A DNA stretch of 35,953 bases, taken from NCBI GenBank assembly GCA_021793175.1, contig JAJYTH010000027.1, positions 1 to 35,953 on the forward strand, written 5' to 3'. Under the pieces are notes generated by a model. The model did no database searches and had not been told where the DNA came from. It saw only the letters and a program-made list of their open reading frames with translations. The position numbers and the translations under genes were made by a program. Shown piece after piece: positions 7,941 through 16,415 of this stretch; position 1 is the stretch's first letter; every line of letters begins with the position of its first letter. Origin of the DNA: Actinomycetes bacterium (lineage in GTDB: Bacteria > Actinomycetota > Actinomycetes > Mycobacteriales > Pseudonocardiaceae).

Positions 7941-8834
7941 ATGGAGCGGAAGCAGCTGGAGTACTTCCTCGCTATTGCCTCGCATGGCAGCTTTACCAGC
8001 GCCGCGAGTTCTCTGCACGTCTCCCAACCGTCGCTGTCCTACGCGATTCGAGGACTGGAGAAGGAGATAGGCGCCCCACTGTTCCGGCGCCTCGGCCGCG
8101 GCGTGGCACTCACCTCCGCCGGAGAAGCCCTACTCCCCTCGGCTCGCCGGGTCGTCCAGGCCTTCACCAGGTTCCAAACGGAGGCGCAGCGGGTGACGCA
8201 GGTGGTGTCCGGGCGGCTCGACATCGTGACGGTGACCACCCTCGCCGTCGATCCGTTGGCGCCGCTGGTGGGAGCGTTCCGCGAACGACACCCCGGGGTC
8301 GAGCTGAGCATCGTCGACCCCGAGAACGCCGCGGCGGTCGCCGCCGCCGTCCGCCGCGGCGACTCCGAACTCGGACTGACCGAGCACGGGATCGACGCGG
8401 AGGGGATGGTGGTCCTGGACCTCCCCGAGCAAGAACTCTACGCCGTCCTTCCCCCCAAGACCGAGCTCAAGCCACCGGGACCGGTCTCCGCGCGACAGCT
8501 CGCCACCCTCGACATCGTCACCACACCGCCGGGAACGACGACACGTGGCGCGGTGGACAACATCCTCGCGAGCGTGGGAGCGACCACCCGGGTCGCGGTC
8601 GAGGTGACCCACCGAGCCGCAATCGTCCCCCTGGTGCTCGCCGGTGCGGGCGCCACCCTGTTGCCGAGCCGCCTTGCCCGTGACGCCGCCAACCGCGGAG
8701 CGGTCATCGCGCCGCTGAAGCCGCCGGCGACCCGTCACGGTGTCCTGGTCTTTCTGCCGACTCAACTCTCCCCGGCGGCACAAGCGTTCGTCGAGCTCGT
8801 CAAAGAATGGGAGGCATCGACGCGGGCACCGTAG
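7941..8834 (+). CDS. LysR-type transcriptional regulator
   Basis: This 297-residue protein has the LysR layout. Residues 1-60 form the winged helix (ERKQLEYFLAIASHGSFTSAA ... VSQPSLSYAIRGLEKEIGAPLFRR), and residues 90-295 the periplasmic-binding-like effector domain, starting SGRLDIVTVTTLAVDPLAPLV. The ATG at 7941 is preceded by AGGAG at about 7 nt. It lies upstream of, and in the same direction as, the ABC importer-sulfatase operon. LysR proteins usually activate neighbouring genes with a pathway ligand, so control of the importer and sulfatase genes is the simplest reading, with choline, betaine, sulfate or the ester as possible effectors. That is inference. Length and domains are normal. 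Confidence 0.85.
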   Translation: MERKQLEYFLAIASHGSFTSAASSLHVSQPSLSYAIRGLEKEIGAPLFRRLGRGVALTSAGEALLPSARRVVQAFTRFQTEAQRVTQVVSGRLDIVTVTTLAVDPLAPLVGAFRERHPGVELSIVDPENAAAVAAAVRRGDSELGLTEHGIDAEGMVVLDLPEQELYAVLPPKTELKPPGPVSARQLATLDIVTTPPGTTTRGAVDNILASVGATTRVAVEVTHRAAIVPLVLAGAGATLLPSRLARDAANRGAVIAPLKPPATRHGVLVFLPTQLSPAAQAFVELVKEWEASTRAP

Positions 8835-8921
8835 GACCACGATCTATAGGAAGTCTCTATATCTTTTCTCGGAAATCCATCTAGGTCGATACGACGAACG
8901 CATTGATAAGCGACCACTCGG

Positions 8922-8983
8922 GTGTCAGGATCATCCGCGGTACACACCCGGACGATGACACGAAAATAGTGTTGTAGAACACT
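8922..8983 (+). promoter_or_regulatory. Stem-loop and palindrome upstream of the importer operon
   Basis: Two structures sit between the LysR gene and the lipoprotein gene. A long imperfect stem pairs 8922-8937 (GTGTCA plus TCATCCG) with 8949-8961 (CGGACGATGACAC), with a 3-base bulge and one mismatch. Directly after it, AGTGTTGTAGAACACT at 8968-8983 is a palindrome with 6-bp arms and a 4-bp centre. The first could terminate the LysR transcript; the second looks like an operator for the downstream operon. The 8984-9152 leader shows no gene. Confidence 0.45.
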
Positions 8984-9152
8984 CCGGAGCAGCAGTTCGG
9001 TGACATCGGCCACCAATCGCCGGACTGCCGAGAAGCAGAGTTGGAAACAAGGATTCGAAGTCGGCCCTCAACAGGAGAAAGGGTTCTTCGACTTCCACGA
9101 CGAGTCGTTCTCGGCGATTTTTCCAGCCGCGTCGACCTCGGAAAGGTTTTTC

Positions 9153-10100
9153 ATGCGTTTTCGTCCCCGCGTTCTCATCGTCGCCTTGATCGCGGTGGTG
9201 ACGGCTGCGACTTCCGCCGCCTGCACTCTCCAACAGGGTTTTCAGGACAACAAGTCCGGCGAGAACGTAGTGCGGCTCGTGCAGCAGCCGTGGGAGGACC
9301 TGATCGTCGAGAACGAGATCGTCTCGCAGGTGTTGAGCAAGCTCGGCTATCGAGCACATGTCCAGGAACTGTCCGTACCGTTGGGCGCTCAAGCTCTCGC
9401 GGACGGTCAGGCTGACGCCTATCTGGGCAATTGGTGGCCGAGCCAGCAATCCGCCTACCAGCAGTATCTGGACAGTGGACAGGTCGAGGTCGCCGGCACG
9501 ATGGTCACCGGGGCACAGTACGCACCGGTCGTACCGGACTACGTGGCCCAGGAGTACGGCATCCGTTCACTGGCCGACCTCGACGCGAAGGCGCACCTGT
9601 TCGATAACGAAATACTCGGCATCGAGCAGGGAACACCCGGTAACCAATACATTCTCGACGCGATTCGGGACGACAGTTACGGGCTCGGTGACTGGAACCT
9701 CGTCCAGTCGAGTACGGCGGCGATGCTCAGCGAGGTCCAGCGACGCGCCGGTGAACGCAAACCCGTCGTGTTCCTCGGCTGGAGCCCGCACTGGATGAAC
9801 GTGGAATGGGATCTCCATTACCTCGACGACCCGCAAGACGTCTGGCCGGGATCGGGTGAGATCCGGGTGGTCTTCAACGAGGATTTCGCCGGGAAGAACC
9901 CGGACATAGCGAAGTTCCTCTCGCAGATCCGGATCGACCGTGACACCGCGTCGGACTGGATCTTCCGGTTGAGCAAGGAGAAGGATCCGGCCCCACAGAT
10001 CGCCAGCGAATGGATTCGCGCTCATCCCGATGAGGTGCGGAAGTGGCTGCGGGGGGTGAGAACCGCGGACGGCGAACCGGCGCCCGCGGCCATCTCGTGA
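9153..10100 (+). CDS. Glycine betaine/choline-type ABC substrate-binding lipoprotein (OpuAC/ProX)
   Basis: This 315-residue lipoprotein captures a quaternary-amine-like substrate outside the membrane. The start at 9153 follows GAAAGG and gives a signal peptide with basic MRFRPR, a hydrophobic core and lipobox SAAC with C24 as the lipidated cysteine. The OpuAC fold shows LVQQPWEDLIVENEIVSQVL, ADAYLGNWWPSQ (W94, W95) and FLGWSPHWMNVEW. These tryptophans resemble the aromatic cage that holds trimethylammonium groups in this family. A longer frame to 9000 lacks a signal-like start. The ATPase and permease follow, so this is the first gene of the importer. The sulfatase next door suggests a sulfated choline derivative; glycine betaine, choline or carnitine are alternatives. 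Ligand is inferred. Confidence 0.88.
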   Translation: MRFRPRVLIVALIAVVTAATSAACTLQQGFQDNKSGENVVRLVQQPWEDLIVENEIVSQVLSKLGYRAHVQELSVPLGAQALADGQADAYLGNWWPSQQSAYQQYLDSGQVEVAGTMVTGAQYAPVVPDYVAQEYGIRSLADLDAKAHLFDNEILGIEQGTPGNQYILDAIRDDSYGLGDWNLVQSSTAAMLSEVQRRAGERKPVVFLGWSPHWMNVEWDLHYLDDPQDVWPGSGEIRVVFNEDFAGKNPDIAKFLSQIRIDRDTASDWIFRLSKEKDPAPQIASEWIRAHPDEVRKWLRGVRTADGEPAPAAIS

Positions 10101-10258
10101 ACGACTCAAAACACGAGGCGCACGAGGACGAGACCACACCCCCAACGGATTGAACAGGCGAAGACGAGGCAGCGTGCCTGCCGGAGCGCGGCACGTCGAA
10201 CACCAACAGCGCGTCGACGTTCGCTCCTGGCCCCCTGTCTCGCTTCCGGAGGAGAATC

Positions 10259-11443
10259 ATGTTCCAGGCACGCAACGTGACGAAGGTGTTCGACCTTTCG
10301 GCCGGGCGAGCGCGTGAGGTGTTGAACGGCGCCTCGAACCGCCGCCGAGCGGTCCGGGAGGCCGGTGGAGTCCTGGCGGTCGACGACGTGTCGTTCGATG
10401 TGGAGCGGGGCGAACTCTTCGTCATCATGGGTTTGTCCGGCTCGGGGAAGTCGACGTTGATCCGCATGGTCAACCGGCTGGTGGAGCCGACCGCGGGCCG
10501 GATCCTCTACGACGGGACCGACATCGCCGACCTGGACGAGGCGCAACTCCGAGAGCTGCGCAACAAGCGGTTGAGCATGGTGTTCCAGCATTTCGCCCTG
10601 TTCCCGCACCGCACCATCCGGGACAACGCCGCGTACGGCCTGAAAACGCGGGGAGTTCCCAAAAACGAGCGGCTCGAACGAGCTGAGCGAGCACTGCACC
10701 AGGTGGGGCTCGGGCAGTGGGGCGACGCCTACCCCGACGAGCTCAGTGGCGGGATGAAACAGCGTGTGGGGCTGGCCCGCGCACTCGCCACCGACCCCGA
10801 TGTGCTGATCATGGACGAGCCGTTCAGTGCCCTCGACCCGCTCAACCGCCGCGCGATGCAGGAACAGCTGCTGGAGCTCCAGGCGGAGTTCCGCAAGACG
10901 ATCCTGTTCGTCACCCACGATCTCAACGAGGCCATGCGGATCGGCGACCGGATCATGGTGATGAGGGATGGCTCGGTCGTCCAACTCGGCACGGGTCCGG
11001 AGATCATCTCCCGCCCCGCCGACGACTACGTGCACGACTTCGTCTCCGACGTCGACCGCTCACGGGCGTTGACCGCGAGCACAGTCATGACCGCGCCGTG
11101 GCTGACGGCCACATTGGACGACGACGCCGCCTCCGTACTGGCGAAGCTCGAAAGGAGCACCGCCAAAGGCCTGTACGTCCTCGACCCGAACCGCCGCGTG
11201 GTGGGTGTGGCCAGTGTGGAGGGGCTGTCCCGCGCGGCCGCGGACGGCGAACGGGATCTGCGTCGTTGCCTCGACACCGACTACACGTGGGTCGCCGAAG
11301 AGACATCGCTGGCCCAGTGCTGCCGGCTCACGAATCGTGGTGTCGTCCCCCTAGCAGTGCTGGACGCGGACAAGCACCTGGTCGGAGTCGTGCCCAAAAC
11401 GGAGATGCTGCGGGCCATCGCGACCCAGGAAGAAGGTGACTGA
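10259..11443 (+). CDS. Glycine betaine/choline-type ABC transporter ATPase with CBS domains
   Basis: This 394-residue ATPase is of the OpuAA/ProV type. Walker A is GLSGSGKST at 58-66, the signature LSGGMKQRV starts at 161, and Walker B is VLIMDEP at 181-187 followed by FSALDPL. Residues after about 280 form a CBS pair, which in OpuA-type systems senses ionic strength or nucleotides. The ATG at 10259 follows CGGAGGAG. A 158-base gap separates it from the lipoprotein gene; it contains only a weak CGTGCC/GGCACG hairpin (10173-10195). The stop overlaps the permease start. The N-terminus carries a loop (about 10-38) typical of ProV proteins. Regulation of transport by osmotic strength is possible but not shown here. 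Confidence 0.9.
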   Translation: MFQARNVTKVFDLSAGRAREVLNGASNRRRAVREAGGVLAVDDVSFDVERGELFVIMGLSGSGKSTLIRMVNRLVEPTAGRILYDGTDIADLDEAQLRELRNKRLSMVFQHFALFPHRTIRDNAAYGLKTRGVPKNERLERAERALHQVGLGQWGDAYPDELSGGMKQRVGLARALATDPDVLIMDEPFSALDPLNRRAMQEQLLELQAEFRKTILFVTHDLNEAMRIGDRIMVMRDGSVVQLGTGPEIISRPADDYVHDFVSDVDRSRALTASTVMTAPWLTATLDDDAASVLAKLERSTAKGLYVLDPNRRVVGVASVEGLSRAAADGERDLRRCLDTDYTWVAEETSLAQCCRLTNRGVVPLAVLDADKHLVGVVPKTEMLRAIATQEEGD

Positions 11444-12365
11444 CGTGCCCACGATCCCGATCGGTCAGACGGTCGACGCCGGTATCCAATGGCTCATCGA
11501 CCATGCCGGGGGACTGTTCGACGCGGTCTCCGCGGCCCTGTTCTTCCTGGTGAACCTGGTGTACGGGGTGTTGGCCGCACCACCGTCCTTCGTGCTCATC
11601 GCCATTCTCTGTGTGATCGCCGCATGGAGCACCCGCAACGTGGGAACGACGGTCTCCGTCGCGCTCGCGTTCCTCCTCGTCGACAGCATGCAGCTGTGGC
11701 ACCAGATGTTGCAGACACTGTCGATCGTCGTGCTCGCGGCATCGATCGCCATCGCCATCGGCGTGCCCCTGGGAACCCTCGCCGCCAAGAGCGCGAAGAC
11801 GAGTCTCGTCGTGCGCCCGGTCCTCGACTTCATGCAGACACTCCCGGTTTTCGTCTACCTGGTCCCGGCGGTGTTCTTCTTCGGCATCGGAGTGGTTCCC
11901 GGGATCGTCTCGACGACGGTGTTCGCGATACCGCCCGCGGTGCGACTGACCGAGCTCGGCATCCGCCAGGTGGACGGGGAGACCGTCGAGGCCGCGCGTG
12001 CCTTCGGGGCCCGACCGAACCAGGTGCTCCGGGAGGTCGAACTGCCGCTGGCCGTCCCCTCCATCATGGCGGGCATCAACCAAGTGATCATGCTCGCGCT
12101 GTCGATGGTCGTGGTCGCCGGTCTCGTGGGCGCGGAGGGCCTCGGCGGTGTCGTCGTCGAAGGCGTGACGCAACTGAACATCGGTACGGCCTTCGAGGGT
12201 GGCCTGGCCGTGGTCATCCTGGCCGTCTACCTCGACCGCATCACCAGCATCGCCGGTCGGAGCCGGAGGAAGAGGCGCAAGGACCGGCTCGTTCCGTTCC
12301 GCCGTTTCGGAACCCGGCGAGACCTTTCCCCGGAACCGTCCGAGGACCTCGTCGCAACGCAGTAA
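11436..12365 (+). CDS. Glycine betaine/choline-type ABC transporter permease
   Basis: This 309-residue integral membrane protein is a ProW/OpuAB-type permease. Hydrophobic helices run from about residue 30 to 275, with LSIVVLAASIAIAIGVPLGT and FMQTLPVFVYLVPAVFFFGIG typical of the family. The EAA loop, which contacts the ATPase, is GIRQVDGETVEAARAFG. The GTG at 11436 overlaps the ATPase stop by 8 bases; a second GTG at 11445 gives a protein three codons shorter and lies better placed behind GAAGG. The C-terminus carries a basic tail (RRKRRKDRLVPFRR) beyond the last helix, facing the cytoplasm. It is followed after 20 bases by the sulfatase gene, so transport and desulfation are probably co-transcribed. 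Confidence 0.9.
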   Translation: MTDVPTIPIGQTVDAGIQWLIDHAGGLFDAVSAALFFLVNLVYGVLAAPPSFVLIAILCVIAAWSTRNVGTTVSVALAFLLVDSMQLWHQMLQTLSIVVLAASIAIAIGVPLGTLAAKSAKTSLVVRPVLDFMQTLPVFVYLVPAVFFFGIGVVPGIVSTTVFAIPPAVRLTELGIRQVDGETVEAARAFGARPNQVLREVELPLAVPSIMAGINQVIMLALSMVVVAGLVGAEGLGGVVVEGVTQLNIGTAFEGGLAVVILAVYLDRITSIAGRSRRKRRKDRLVPFRRFGTRRDLSPEPSEDLVATQ

Positions 12366-12385
12366 AGGTGTGGAGAGGAGCACGA

Positions 12386-14749
12386 ATGCAGGACCCAGCC
12401 CTGGACCGGACGCGCCTGCCGTTGACGGAGAGCTTCCCGCACTCCGCCACGTCGCTGGACGTGCGCGACCAGAACCCGGCGTACGAGCCGGCGCGCCCGA
12501 TACAGGCGCCCGAGAACGCGCCGAACGTGGTGATCGTGCTGATCGACGACATGGGCTTCGGCGCCCCGAGCACATTCGGCGGCCCGTGCCGGATGCCCGC
12601 CGCGGACCGGCTCGCGGAAGGAGGACTGCGGTACAGCCGGTTCCACGTCACCGCGATCTGCTCCCCCACCCGGCAGTCGCTGTTGACCGGCCGCAACCAT
12701 CACTCGGTCGGCATGGGCGTGACCACCGAGATGGCCAGCTCCGCACCCGGCTACAACGGAATCCGCCCACGCAGCGCGGCCACGTTGGCCCAGGTATTGC
12801 GCGGTAACGGCTACAACACGGCCGCGTTCGGCAAGTGGCACCAGACACCTGCGCGGGACGTCAGCGCCGCGGGGCCGTTCGACCGGTGGCCCACGGGGGA
12901 GGGCTTCGAGAAGTTCTACGGGTTCCTGTGCGCGGAGATGAACCACTGGTACCCGGTGCTGTTCGACGGCACCAACCCCGTGGAACCGTCCCGTCGGCCC
13001 GAGGACGGTTACCACTTGTCCGAGGACCTGGTGGACCAGGCGATCGACTGGGTACGGGACCAGCGCACCCTCAAACCGGACCACCCGTTCTTCGTGTACC
13101 TGTCCTTCGGGGCGACCCACGCGCCCTACCACGTCCCCCGCGAGTACCGGGACAAGTACAAGGGGAAGTTCGACCACGGTTGGGACGCACAACGCGAGAT
13201 CACGTTGCGGCGGCAGAAGGAACTCGGAGTCGTACCCGAGGACGCGGAGCTGGCGCCGTGGGCCGAGGGCGTCCCGCACTGGGACGAGCTCTCCGAGGCC
13301 GAGCGGAAGTCCGCCGCCGCCCTCATGGAGCTCTACGCGGGTTTCGCCGAACACACCGACGACCAGGTCGGCCGCTTCGTCGACGCGCTCGAGGAACTGG
13401 GCGAGCTGGACAACACCCTCTTCGTCTATGTCCTCGGTGACAACGGCGCCTCAGCCGAGGGCGGGCTCGGCGGCACCCTGAACGAGCACCGTTACGCCAG
13501 CGGCATCCCGGACTCCGCCGAGTTCATCAACGAACACCTCGACGCCCTGGGCGATGCGACCACGCACGCGCACTACCCGGTGGGCTGGGCGCTGGCGATG
13601 AACACCCCGTACCAGTGGACCAAGCAGGTGGCCTCGCACTTCGGCGGCACCCGGGACGGGATGGTGGTGCACTGGCCACGCGGGATCAGCGAACGCGGCG
13701 GGATCCGCCACCAATTCCACCATGTGATCGACGTGATGCCGACCGTGCTGGAAGCCGCGGGTATCCCGCATCCGACCGAGGTGGACGGTGTAGCACAGAA
13801 ACCGATCGAGGGCACCAGCATGCTCTACACCTTCAACGGCCCCGACGAACCGGATCGGCACCGAGTGCAGTACTTCGAAATGGTCGGCAACCGGGGCATC
13901 TACCACGACGGCTGGATGGCCGTGACACGCCACGGCACCCCGTGGGAGATGGTGCAGGACGGGCGCCGTCGTCGTTTCGACGAGGACGTGTGGGAGTTGT
14001 ACGACACCAACACGGACTGGACCCAAGCCCATGACCTCGCGGACACCTACCCCGAGAAACTGGCCGAGTTGCAGCGGCTGTTCCTCATCGAGGCCGCGAA
14101 GTACAACGTGTTCCCGATGGACGACCGGATGACCGAACGCGAGAACCCGCGTGAAGCCGGTCGGCTGGACCTCATGGGCGAGAGACGATCGGTCACCTTC
14201 CACGCCAACGCGAAGCGACTGACCGAGGAGACCGCGCCCAACGTCAAGAACCGCTCCCACACCGTCACCGCGGAGATCGAGGTCCCGGACGGCGGTGCGG
14301 AAGGGGTCCTCGTCGCCCAGGGCGGCCGGTTCGGCGGCTGGTCGGTGTACTTCCACGAGGGCCGGTTCTGCTACGCCTACAACTACTTCGGGCTGAAGGT
14401 GCACACCGCGCGCAGCCGCGATCCACTGCCCGCCGGAAAACACGAGGTGCGGATGGAGTTCGCCTACGCCGGTGGCGGGGTCGGCAAGAGCGGCACCGTC
14501 ACACTGCGAGTGAACGGCTCCGAAGTCGGAGGAGTCGTAGTCCCGGCGACCATCCCGTACTACTTCGCCTTCGACGAGACCTTCGATATCGGCGTGGACC
14601 GGGCTTCCCCGGTCACCGACGACTACCCGGTCGTCGACAACCGGTTCACCGGTCGACTGCACTGGCTGCGGATCGACCTGGGTGACGACCTGTACGACGA
14701 CGCCGGTGTCGAACGCGACCGAGCTCTCTTCCGGGCCGCACATGACTGA
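12386..14749 (+). CDS. Type I sulfatase, cytoplasmic, arylsulfatase-like
   Basis: This 787-residue enzyme hydrolyses sulfate esters using a formylglycine made from C92 in CSPTR (92-96) within FHVTAICSPTRQSLLTGRN. The metal site starts with VLIDDMGFG (D54, D55), and a histidine-containing loop (KWHQTP) follows. A central alkaline-phosphatase-like fold runs to about residue 560, then a C-terminal domain of about 200 residues. There is no signal peptide: the start MQDPALDRTR is polar and behind GGAGAGGAG. So the substrate must enter the cell first, which fits the ABC importer directly upstream. The stop overlaps the formylglycine-generating enzyme start by 8 bases. It resembles the long AtsA-like arylsulfatases rather than the shorter BetC choline sulfatases, so choline-O-sulfate as substrate is a guess from context. 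Confidence 0.9.
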   Translation: MQDPALDRTRLPLTESFPHSATSLDVRDQNPAYEPARPIQAPENAPNVVIVLIDDMGFGAPSTFGGPCRMPAADRLAEGGLRYSRFHVTAICSPTRQSLLTGRNHHSVGMGVTTEMASSAPGYNGIRPRSAATLAQVLRGNGYNTAAFGKWHQTPARDVSAAGPFDRWPTGEGFEKFYGFLCAEMNHWYPVLFDGTNPVEPSRRPEDGYHLSEDLVDQAIDWVRDQRTLKPDHPFFVYLSFGATHAPYHVPREYRDKYKGKFDHGWDAQREITLRRQKELGVVPEDAELAPWAEGVPHWDELSEAERKSAAALMELYAGFAEHTDDQVGRFVDALEELGELDNTLFVYVLGDNGASAEGGLGGTLNEHRYASGIPDSAEFINEHLDALGDATTHAHYPVGWALAMNTPYQWTKQVASHFGGTRDGMVVHWPRGISERGGIRHQFHHVIDVMPTVLEAAGIPHPTEVDGVAQKPIEGTSMLYTFNGPDEPDRHRVQYFEMVGNRGIYHDGWMAVTRHGTPWEMVQDGRRRRFDEDVWELYDTNTDWTQAHDLADTYPEKLAELQRLFLIEAAKYNVFPMDDRMTERENPREAGRLDLMGERRSVTFHANAKRLTEETAPNVKNRSHTVTAEIEVPDGGAEGVLVAQGGRFGGWSVYFHEGRFCYAYNYFGLKVHTARSRDPLPAGKHEVRMEFAYAGGGVGKSGTVTLRVNGSEVGGVVVPATIPYYFAFDETFDIGVDRASPVTDDYPVVDNRFTGRLHWLRIDLGDDLYDDAGVERDRALFRAAHD

Positions 14750-15680
14750 GAAGATGCGAAGCTGCTGCGCGCCGTCCGCCGGGCGGCCCAGCAGCGCCTC
14801 GCCCACCTCCGGCGTCGACGGAAGCACCGACGGGATGGTGTTTCTACGCGGCGGTGAGTTCCTGATGGGCAGTGAGGACCCGCTCGCCTATCCGGAAGAC
14901 GGCGAGGGGCCTGTGCGGACGGTGCGGCTGGATCCGTTCTGGATCAGCCGCACCGCGGTGTCCAACCGGGACTTCGCCGAGTTCGTCGCCGCCACCGGCT
15001 ACCGCACGGAGGCCGAAAGGTGGGGTTGGTCGTTCGTCTTCGCCGGGCTGCTTCCGGATGACTTCCCGCCCACTCGCGGTGTCGCGGCGGCCCCGTGGTG
15101 GCGGCAGGTCGAGGGTGCCGATTGGCGGCACCCCGAAGGCCCTCAATCCACTGTGGAAGGACGGGAGGATCATCCGGTGGTCCACGTGTCTTGGTCCGAC
15201 GCGCAGGAGTACTGCGCTTGGGCCGGACTGCGGCTGCCGACCGAGGCCGAGTGGGAGTACGCCGCGCGTGGCGGACTGAGCGGACACGCGTTCCCGTGGG
15301 GCGACGAACTGGAGCCCGACGGCGAGCACCGGATGAACGTGTGGCAGGGGACTTTCCCCCGCCACAACGACCGTTCCGACGGTTGGTACGGAACCTGTCC
15401 CGTCACCGAGTTCCCACCCAACGGATTCGGCCTGCACAACATGACCGGCAACGTCTGGGAATGGTGCGCCGACTGGTTTCACCCCACGTTCCACACCCAG
15501 GACCAGCGGACGAATCCCCGGGGACCACGACGTGGCACACACCGCAGCACGCGTGGGGGCTCGTACCTTTGTCACGAGTCCTACTGTCGCCGCTACCGCG
15601 TCTCGGCCCGTCAAGGTCTCACACCCGACACCACCATCGGCAACGTCGGTTTCCGCTGCGCTCGGGACACGACGCCGTGA
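14742..15680 (+). CDS. Formylglycine-generating enzyme (sulfatase maturase)
   Basis: This 312-residue protein oxidises the sulfatase active-site cysteine to formylglycine. It has the FGE-sulfatase fold: FLRGGEFLMGSEDPLAYPEDGEGP, HPVVHVSWSDAQEYCAWAG with LRLPTEAEWEYAARGG, and GNVWEWCADWF. The catalytic pair is in RGGSYLCHESYCRRYR (C277 and C282), marking a true FGE rather than a general family member. The N-terminus contains SCCAPS, a Cys motif seen in some bacterial FGEs. The ATG at 14742 overlaps the sulfatase stop (ATGACTGA), so the pair is translationally coupled. Both lack export signals, so maturation occurs in the cytoplasm. FGE needs copper and oxygen. Confidence 0.93.
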   Translation: MTEKMRSCCAPSAGRPSSASPTSGVDGSTDGMVFLRGGEFLMGSEDPLAYPEDGEGPVRTVRLDPFWISRTAVSNRDFAEFVAATGYRTEAERWGWSFVFAGLLPDDFPPTRGVAAAPWWRQVEGADWRHPEGPQSTVEGREDHPVVHVSWSDAQEYCAWAGLRLPTEAEWEYAARGGLSGHAFPWGDELEPDGEHRMNVWQGTFPRHNDRSDGWYGTCPVTEFPPNGFGLHNMTGNVWEWCADWFHPTFHTQDQRTNPRGPRRGTHRSTRGGSYLCHESYCRRYRVSARQGLTPDTTIGNVGFRCARDTTP

Positions 15681-15705
15681 GCACGGCTCGCCGCTTATCC
15701 CACGA

Positions 15706-15730
15706 GGTGTCGTCCGTGGCCCGTGACACC
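15706..15730. terminator. Possible bidirectional terminator between convergent genes
   Basis: GGTGTC at 15706-15711 pairs with GACACC at 15725-15730 between the FGE stop and the stop of the convergent DUF202 gene. The stem is short and lacks a T-run, so the call is weak. Confidence 0.3.
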
Positions 15731-15734
15731 ACTG

Positions 15735-16049
15735 TCAGGAGCTCAGGGCCACCACGGCCACACCGACGCTGATGCAGACGCACACCGCCGTGCCCAGAAC
15801 CGCCGCCCGGGAAGTGTGGAGGAGAATGCCGCGCACCGGGCGGCCTCTGGTGCCGCGGTAGCGCCGGTGCGCGATCCACGCCACGGCGAGCGCAACGACC
15901 AAGGTCACGACCCCGACCAGGACGGAGGCGACCGTGGCATGCCGGCACAGCAGCGCACCGTTGACGCCGATCGCAAGTGCGGTGCGCTGCCATGCCAGTG
16001 CTGTCCTCTCCGGTTGCAGTCCCCGGTCGGCCACCCGCTCAGATGTCAT
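15735..16049 (-). CDS. DUF202 membrane protein
   Basis: This 104-residue protein begins MTSERVADRGLQPERTALAWQRTALAIGVNGALL; ERTALAWQRT is the DUF202 signature. Three hydrophobic helices follow (about 25-45, 48-62 and 82-104). The ATG at 16049 lies 6 bases after the stop of the upstream DUF202 gene, forming a two-gene operon. The family is widespread and of unknown function; pairs of this kind are common in actinobacteria. Nothing in the sequence shows a specific role. Confidence 0.8.
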   Translation of the reverse strand: MTSERVADRGLQPERTALAWQRTALAIGVNGALLCRHATVASVLVGVVTLVVALAVAWIAHRRYRGTRGRPVRGILLHTSRAAVLGTAVCVCISVGVAVVALSS

Positions 16050-16055
16050 GGCATG

Positions 16056-16415
16056 TCACGACAGGGTCACCAACAGCACCGCCACCACCGATGCACAAGC
16101 CACGACGACCGTGGACATCACCATCACACGGGAGCGCGGTAGCGGTGCCCCCTTTCGCATCGCCCGCTGGTTCGCCGTCCAACGCCGGTAGGCGACCACC
16201 GAGAGCACACAACCGAGTGTGCCGAGCACGACCGCACAAATCTGGCGAACCGGCACACTCGCGACATCGGGCAGCAACTGGACCACCGCGAGCGCGCCGG
16301 CATCGAGCGCGAGAGCCGTCCGCAGGTACGCGAGAAACGTACGCTCGTTGGCCAACGAGAAACGATAATCGGGTTCCTCATCGTGTTCGACGGCGGAGAC
16401 TTCCATGCTTTCCAT
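16056..16415 (-). CDS. YidH-type DUF202 membrane protein
   Basis: This 119-residue protein has the YidH form of DUF202: EPDYRFSLANERTFLAYLRTALALDAGALAVVQLLP, then two more hydrophobic helices. The ATG at 16415 is preceded on the minus strand by GGGAATAGG. A longer in-frame reading to 16508 is polar and Arg-rich and is not used. It sits immediately upstream of the second DUF202 gene; the two products may form a heteromer. Function is unknown. Confidence 0.8.
   Translation of the reverse strand: MESMEVSAVEHDEEPDYRFSLANERTFLAYLRTALALDAGALAVVQLLPDVASVPVRQICAVVLGTLGCVLSVVAYRRWTANQRAMRKGAPLPRSRVMVMSTVVVACASVVAVLLVTLS

Noticed and set aside
11328..12575. A 415-codon minus-strand open frame opposite the permease gene
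   Set aside because: Arg/Asp/His-rich low-complexity product; it mirrors the strong coding frame on the plus strand, as is usual at high GC.
13451..14827. A 458-codon minus-strand open frame opposite the sulfatase
   Set aside because: No domain, and the plus-strand sulfatase has all catalytic motifs through this region.
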